Origin: Stenotrophomonas sp. 364
GTDB lineage: Bacteria; Pseudomonadota; Gammaproteobacteria; Xanthomonadales; Xanthomonadaceae
DNA length: 64,000 bases
Assembly (NCBI RefSeq): GCF_009832905.1
Contig: NZ_CP047135.1
Location: 2,706,001 to 2,770,000 of the forward strand
Direction: 5' to 3'
Shown: in pieces, positions 59,320 through 64,000 of the stretch
How positions within the stretch are numbered: the stretch's first letter is position 1
How the letters are laid out: the number at the start of each line of letters is the position of its first letter
Program-made: the position numbers and the translations under genes
Notes under the pieces: generated by a model
The model's database searches: none
Told to the model about the DNA's origin: nothing
Seen by the model: the letters and a program-made list of their open reading frames with translations, nothing else

Positions 59320-59400
59320 ATCTATTCCATAATTGATCTCCGCAATCTAAGTGTGCGCCAGCCGATTCGCAAGTGCGGCCACTGTGTTAATACGCTTCAA

Positions 59401-59634
59401 CTAGACTGTCAGCTCCACTAGCGGCAGGTTCGGCGCTGCCTCTGTTACTCGGCCTCCCCTTACCCATACGTTGTATGGAATGGTGCCCCCCAGCACGCCA
59501 ATGGCTCGCATCTGCGCCCCATCGTAGGTGGTCAGGCTGCTGGTGCCGTCCGCGTTATGGGCGGTGACCGTTGCCAGCAGCCGCGGGCTGGCGCTGACCA
59601 GCCCTGCAAATTCGTCCCACAGTTCAGTCCGCAT
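59401..59634 (-). CDS. Small phage tail-region protein
   Basis: The 77-residue protein (MRTELWDEFAGLVSASPRLL) overlaps the preceding gene by 11 bases. It shows beta segments (VTAHNADGTSSLTTYDGAQM, NVWVRGGRVTEAAPNLP) and is short for a structural protein. It is the last gene of the visible tail operon. No family recognised. Confidence 0.6.
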   Translation of the reverse strand: MRTELWDEFAGLVSASPRLLATVTAHNADGTSSLTTYDGAQMRAIGVLGGTIPYNVWVRGGRVTEAAPNLPLVELTV

Positions 59635-61438
59635 CGGTGTAGTGCCTTTCCAGGGTGATGGTTTGCTCGATCACGGCTGCCTTGTCGCTGACCCGGGCCT
59701 CGGTCCTGACCGCGGTGCACAGGCCATGCCAGGTGCCGGCCTCGCCCACGACCTCGACGAGGTCCAGCGGCAGGACCCGCCCAACCTCGCCCGGCCGCAG
59801 GGGGCCGGCGAACAGGGGCAGCACCAGGTCGATAGCCGCCTGCTCGCCGCGATCGGCCAGGATGTTTCGGCCGCGCTCGGCCGCCACGGCGCTGGTGTTG
59901 ATCAGCGGGCTGCTCACCTGCTGAGCGAACAGCTGGCCTGCCTCGCCGGCGCGGCGCACCTTGCAGGTCACGCCCTTCCCTGCCAGCTCACCGGTGACCA
60001 CCACGGCGTCAAACAAGGGAGCGCTGCGGACCTGCAGGCTTTCGTTGGACACGATGTCCTCTTGCACCACGTGGTCAGGGGTCCGGTCGCGCCAGTCCCA
60101 TGGGCTATGCGGATACCTCGCCCGCACGCGCAGGCTGGCGTCTGCGGGATGAGACTGCACCACGCCCCCGCTCGCCTCGGCAAGCCTGCTGATGGCATCC
60201 AGCGCCGGTGTGGCGTCGTAGAACCACGCACCAGCCGGCACCAGCCAATCCACGGTTTCGTAGTTCGAAGCGAAGCCGGTATCGGCCAGCTCTTCCGCGA
60301 CCAGTTGCGAAGCGCTTCGCACCTCCGTCGTAGCCTTCGCCCTGCCAGGCGCGTACGGTGCCGCCAACAGGGCTGTGCGGGAGCGTCCCGTCAGCGTCAC
60401 ACCTGCGGCGTTCCACTCACGGCGCCGGCTGTGGCTTTCGATGACGGCTGTCCAGACGTATCCATTCAGGGTGATCTCCACCTGCCGGGGGCCAGCGGCG
60501 GTTGGCTTCAGCAGTGCCAACTCCACCACGTCGGCCAGCTCGATATCGAAGCTGCTGCCCCAGGCATCCACACTGGATGCGATCGACAGGCTTTGAACCT
60601 GGATCGGCGACCGGTCCGGCAGGCGGACCACGGAAATGCTGTTGATCACGATGTAGGTCCTTCTTTGTGGACGCACCAGGTAGCAGGCCGCGACACCGAG
60701 ATTCAGCGGGGCGAACCCCGCGATTCCCAACGTGGCGCAGCCAAGATTCAAGCCAACGAGGTTTCCCGGCGGAACGGGCTGCCCCGGTTCGGGATCAGGA
60801 TCCGGGCCTGGCCTGGGAGGCCGAACGATCCAGGGCAGCGGCTTTGCGGCCCCCCATGGCAGCTCAGCATGACGACGTGTGGAACTCGGATTGCCCCACC
60901 GCATGCGCAGCCGCGCATGACCGCGCGCCGTTCGCCCTTGCCATGCAACACTGGCCGCCAACCCTGTTCGCAGCCCGTATTGCCAAGAGATTGCAGCACT
61001 CTTACCGGCCTGGCTTAGACGGGTCCCCCAGCGCACCGACAGGTCATGCCGCTCGAGCGGCATCGCGGCCCAAGGGAAGATGAAACAAGCGCGCTGAACG
61101 GCCATCGCCCCGCTCCACTCCAGAGCGACGCGTGAGCCGACGAGCGGGGTCAATCCCCACGCCAAGGCAGCACTCTGCCGACTGGCCACCGCTTCGCCCC
61201 ATAACCAGCCGCGGCCGCAACTGATCAAAGGCGACGAGCCCCAGCTGACCACTGAAGATGCCCGGGCCCGCGCCGCAGTGCCCCAGGCCAACGCCTCCGC
61301 CCTGCGGATACCGCGTACGACAGGCTCAAGCGGGATGTCGCTCCAGCTGACGCCGAGGTTCAGACCAGCATGCCGGCCGGAGCCAAGCCCCAACGGGCCC
61401 AAGTTGAGGCCGGCGAGATTTCCAGGCGGTGATGGCAT
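59624..61438 (-). CDS. Phage tail protein with W-G repeat N-terminus
   Basis: The 604-residue protein has two copies of PPGNLxGLNLG (start and about 230). Between them is a region with about ten short units ending in W-G or W (SWG, AWG, RWG, PWG), probably a repetitive beta domain. Residues about 260-604 look like a structural hub domain (IVINSISVVRLPDRSPIQVQ, DYVVQED-type loop, VVTGELAGKGVTCKVRR, PLDLVEVVGEAGTWHGLCTA). It belongs to the tail tip/baseplate group of Mu- or siphovirus-like prophages in Xanthomonads. Exact counterpart not identified. Confidence 0.7.
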   Translation of the reverse strand: MPSPPGNLAGLNLGPLGLGSGRHAGLNLGVSWSDIPLEPVVRGIRRAEALAWGTAARARASSVVSWGSSPLISCGRGWLWGEAVASRQSAALAWGLTPLVGSRVALEWSGAMAVQRACFIFPWAAMPLERHDLSVRWGTRLSQAGKSAAISWQYGLRTGLAASVAWQGRTARGHARLRMRWGNPSSTRRHAELPWGAAKPLPWIVRPPRPGPDPDPEPGQPVPPGNLVGLNLGCATLGIAGFAPLNLGVAACYLVRPQRRTYIVINSISVVRLPDRSPIQVQSLSIASSVDAWGSSFDIELADVVELALLKPTAAGPRQVEITLNGYVWTAVIESHSRRREWNAAGVTLTGRSRTALLAAPYAPGRAKATTEVRSASQLVAEELADTGFASNYETVDWLVPAGAWFYDATPALDAISRLAEASGGVVQSHPADASLRVRARYPHSPWDWRDRTPDHVVQEDIVSNESLQVRSAPLFDAVVVTGELAGKGVTCKVRRAGEAGQLFAQQVSSPLINTSAVAAERGRNILADRGEQAAIDLVLPLFAGPLRPGEVGRVLPLDLVEVVGEAGTWHGLCTAVRTEARVSDKAAVIEQTITLERHYTDAD

Positions 61439-61779
61439 CAGGCCTCCGGTGCCACCGGAAGGGCCGGCCGCACCCAGTCCTGGATAGCAGCGTTCTGCAA
61501 GCCACGCTCATCGCTACCGATGACCATGTAGAGGAAATCCAGGCTCAACCCGGACACTCGCCAGGTACCGTCGGCCTGGCTAACCGTGGCACCTACAACC
61601 TGCATAGTGCCTCGATCCAAAACAGTGATCCGCACCCTCGACGGAACGTTAAGGATCCGAGCGCGCCCGTCTGGAGCGTCTACCTCCTCGCCTTGCGGTA
61701 GATCACCACCAAGGTAGCCGCGTCCTGAGTATGGCGCGGCGCGAGAGAACAGCGTTCGCGATATCACTGCGCTCGTCAT
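61438..61779 (-). CDS. Phage tail-region protein, unknown
   Basis: The 113-residue protein starts MTSAVISRTLFSRAAPYSGR and is beta-rich, with RARILNVPSRVRITVLDRGT and QADGTWRVSGLSLDFLYMVI, i.e. a transthyretin/Ig-like strand pattern common in fibre-associated proteins. Its stop and the next start meet within a few bases. Confidence 0.65.
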   Translation of the reverse strand: MTSAVISRTLFSRAAPYSGRGYLGGDLPQGEEVDAPDGRARILNVPSRVRITVLDRGTMQVVGATVSQADGTWRVSGLSLDFLYMVIGSDERGLQNAAIQDWVRPALPVAPEA

Positions 61780-61780
61780 T

Positions 61781-62788
61781 TCAGTACACCGCCGTAGTCA
61801 GGTCAAAAAGCACTTGCCCGGTACCGGTGACCGTGCCCGGATTCTGTGGACGGTAGGTTTTGGCCAGCACGGTTGCACCGAGGAACCCTGTCAACCCTTC
61901 TTTCAGTTCCAAGTCGTTGAAAGGAATGACGTGCCACGGCGTATAGCACCCGCCAAGGTAGCCGCGCGTTCTGTTCACACCCTCCCTGAAAATTGGCTCT
62001 TCCGCGAACAGACCGTTGTTAATTGCGGATGGATACTCACCACCCACCGCTCCAAGTGCACTGATCGCAATACTCGTACCCGCCGGCCTGGGCAAGACAA
62101 GCGACACCGGAACGGCGCCCGGCAGACCTGAGGCTCCGCGCATGACATAGGCTCCACGATTGACGCCAGTCGCCGAGTTCAATTGACCGTCGGCGATAAG
62201 CCCTTTCGACACATTGGTCGATGAACTGCCGGCATGAGCGACGCCAGCGGAACCGTTACTCACCAAAAAGCAGAATCGGTCACCGGGAACATAGCTCGGC
62301 ATATCACCCGCATAGAACCCAACAGCTGTGGAGATACCCGATCCATTAACGTCCACGAAGAGATAGAACCACTTTGCTGTCGCAACGACCAACCAAGGAC
62401 GGGCCACTGCGTTCAGCGTCATAGACTTAGACCACGTGTCACCGAACTCAAGCTGCGCCGTCGTAGGACAACCGTTAATACCTGAGTCAATATCCGACAT
62501 CGACTCGAACGCTCGTACGTGAGCAGATCGCGCGTTAGCGCCAGGAATCGACGCCGAGTCATCGACACGAAAGAAGATGCCGGACCCTATGACGGGGTCA
62601 ATGCGGTACGCGCGTCTGTTGCTCGCGGTGAACTCCAGCGTCCAACCGGCACCTGGCTTAGCTGCTGGCCCGACGCCATAGCCATTGACAAGCACAGCAT
62701 CAAGCAACGCGACCAAACTGCCAACTTGACCAGTGAGCTGCGGCGCGGCTGGATCGGTGCTCATGTAGACGATAGGGGTTCGGCTCAC
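61781..62788 (-). CDS. Phage tail/receptor-region structural protein
   Basis: The 335-residue protein begins MSRTPIVYMSTDPAAPQLTG. There is a conserved-looking YMSTDPAAPQLTGQVGSLVALLDAV start, and a glycine-rich beta body (WFYLFVDVNGSGISTAVGFY, ILPRPAGTS). Such proteins attach near the tail tip of temperate siphophages. It is coupled by ATGA to the upstream gene. Confidence 0.65.
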   Translation of the reverse strand: MSRTPIVYMSTDPAAPQLTGQVGSLVALLDAVLVNGYGVGPAAKPGAGWTLEFTASNRRAYRIDPVIGSGIFFRVDDSASIPGANARSAHVRAFESMSDIDSGINGCPTTAQLEFGDTWSKSMTLNAVARPWLVVATAKWFYLFVDVNGSGISTAVGFYAGDMPSYVPGDRFCFLVSNGSAGVAHAGSSSTNVSKGLIADGQLNSATGVNRGAYVMRGASGLPGAVPVSLVLPRPAGTSIAISALGAVGGEYPSAINNGLFAEEPIFREGVNRTRGYLGGCYTPWHVIPFNDLELKEGLTGFLGATVLAKTYRPQNPGTVTGTGQVLFDLTTAVY

Positions 62789-64000
62789 TGTTGCGCTCCT
62801 GCGATGTTGCCGATCACTTCAAATCGGGTAGAGTCGGTCGCCTCCTGCGGCGTGCCAGGAAGCGTGGTGCGAACCATCCAGATAGGCGCCAAGCCCCCTA
62901 CCGTATCGAACCGTACGACGTTGTTCACCGACCAGCCGGCGCCCCACCCCTGACGTGAAATGGTGAAGTACGGGCGGTTGGTACGCGGATTGATCGGCGA
63001 AAGATCGGCGGTCGTGTTACCCGCCGCTATGATGCCCACGGTCTCGCCGATGACCTCGAACGCGGTGGAAGCGGTGAAACGAATTGCCCACCGCTCGGTG
63101 ATCGCATCGGCGTTGGTAAGAAGAATGGGATAGTCGGTATCGTTGTATGACGACGGAGCCTGCCCACCGATCACCTCACTGCTCCAAACGTTCGTCCAGG
63201 TCATCTGGTCGAAGAGATTAAGCACCCGTGCTTGAAGGTCGAGGGAACCATTGGCCTCCCCCAAACGCAGCGCGGTACTGATCATCGCCTCCCCGGCCGG
63301 ATAGTCGTGGGTCAACCCGGTATTGATTTCGATCTCACCGGTAATCTGTGGCTGCACCACCAACCGTCTATCCTCCACCCGCTCGCGGATGGAAATGGGC
63401 AGTGTGTAAGCCGAGAGATTCAAAGGGTCACTGAAGGTGAGGCTGCCGCCATCAAGGTCGGAGCTGTACCAGGCACTGTCGACCGGGACGCCCTTTGCAT
63501 CTCGCACCTGAACCGCCGACTGTCGGCCGCGCCCGAAGGTGACTGTTTGCCCAGCAGCAGGCGAAGGTACAGGGTGGTCAACCGTGTGATGGATAAGCAC
63601 CGTCTGCCCCGGCTTGAAAGCGGGAACCCTGCCATCGCTCGGCAGGCGAACCGACTCCAGGCCGATCACGACCGCCGACAACGGAATTGACCTGAAGACG
63701 ACCGCGCCAATATAGACGGATCCGGCGATCACCAACGTCGGCTTCCAGACTTGATCGCCCACCACCGCCGCCGGGTCGAACCACGGTTCTCCTTCATTTC
63801 CCGCAGCAAGAATCATTGTCCCGAACTCGACCTTGGCGCTGCCGGTCTCCCAGTCGACCAGGCCACGAACAGAGCCACCAGTAATCACGCCATTGATGTC
63901 AGCTACCGCCGTCAGCTGGATACCGTCCAGCGTCGTGGCGCGAAGGGTGAAGTTCCCCGGCCGCAAAGGGGATCCTGGTGTCCGGAAGAACACAGATGCT
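62785..64000 (-). CDS. Phage structural/tail protein (5' partial)
   Basis: The frame is open at the window edge (residues A-S-V-F-F-R-T precede the first possible internal GTG start), so at least 405 residues are visible and the N-terminus lies beyond. Beta-rich repeats appear (ADINGVITGGSVRGLVDWET, IREDERVEDRRLVVQPQIT-like stretch), with an ILLTNADAITERWAIRFTAS C-terminal domain. It belongs to the same tail operon. Function not assigned. Confidence 0.65.
   Translation of the reverse strand, partial: ASVFFRTPGSPLRPGNFTLRATTLDGIQLTAVADINGVITGGSVRGLVDWETGSAKVEFGTMILAAGNEGEPWFDPAAVVGDQVWKPTLVIAGSVYIGAVVFRSIPLSAVVIGLESVRLPSDGRVPAFKPGQTVLIHHTVDHPVPSPAAGQTVTFGRGRQSAVQVRDAKGVPVDSAWYSSDLDGGSLTFSDPLNLSAYTLPISIRERVEDRRLVVQPQITGEIEINTGLTHDYPAGEAMISTALRLGEANGSLDLQARVLNLFDQMTWTNVWSSEVIGGQAPSSYNDTDYPILLTNADAITERWAIRFTASTAFEVIGETVGIIAAGNTTADLSPINPRTNRPYFTISRQGWGAGWSVNNVVRFDTVGGLAPIWMVRTTLPGTPQEATDSTRFEVIGNIAGAQQ

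Larger units (their letters stand above)
56686..64000. mobile_element. Second prophage (left end; continues beyond the window)
   Basis: It begins at the tRNA-Pro fragment. Genes inside are a short phage protein, an SOS-response peptidase, a DUF2806 protein, and then at least five minus-strand tail or baseplate genes with coupled starts and stops. No integrase or head genes are visible, and they would lie further right. The intact-looking tail genes contrast with the first prophage. Confidence 0.75.

Overview
The window looks like chromosome of a Stenotrophomonas species (Xanthomonadaceae). The DNA is GC-rich, genes are dense, and there are many GTAG-headed stem-loops of the SMAG type known from the Stenotrophomonas maltophilia group. 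The gene repertoire fits (large TonB receptors, MipA, DUF3011, a TetX-like oxidase, Xanthomonad-type prophages). The species assignment is inference.

Layout. 1-10 kb: end of a serine hydrolase gene, a DUF4034/Sel1-like protein, an unknown protein, a TonB receptor and a chemotaxis receptor. 10.06-18.93 kb: tRNA-Ala(CGC) with an 8.8-kb decayed prophage in its 3' end. It is bounded by a 14-bp repeat of the tRNA tail and holds a C-terminally truncated P4-type integrase, a few tail genes, an early-gene/late-gene chimera, the C-terminal half of a DNA methyltransferase, a frameshifted alpA, and several small cargo (moron) genes that mostly run against their neighbours. 18.9-22.1 kb: a proteasome/HslV-like Ntn protein whose 3' end lies in attR, then a three-gene block that looks like a type VI amidase effector with adaptor and periplasmic immunity protein. 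22-28 kb: a CurA-like reductase, an AraC/MFS pair, tRNA-Phe and a lipocalin. 28.3-36.5 kb: one minus-strand unit of TonB receptor, ECF sigma factor, FecR and two amidohydrolases, i.e. cell-surface signalling joined to substrate breakdown. 36.5-37.5 kb: a 957-bp gene-free stretch with long inverted repeats, hexamer repeats and a G-rich run.

37.5-43 kb: a lipoprotein, an acyl-CoA dehydrogenase, an HNH nuclease and dxs, with SMAG clusters between them. 43-56.4 kb: small paralogues, DUF3011, a TetX-like/MarR divergent pair with two palindromic operators, an N-terminal-Cys amidase, a two-component system divergent from mipA, a DUF2384-like protein, a TetR protein without DNA-binding domain, an outer-membrane protein, an actinobacterial-looking panB beside a scar that kept only the 3' ends of lysE and lrp, and an SMR pump with its TetR regulator. 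56.7 kb to the edge: a second prophage, entered through a duplicated 3' piece of tRNA-Pro, with an HMCES-type peptidase gene, a DUF2806 cargo gene and tail genes that continue beyond the window.

The least explained parts are the retained morons of the first prophage, the Ntn/amidase/immunity neighbourhood, the structured 36.5-37.5 kb interval and the HTH-less regulator operon at 50.4 kb.
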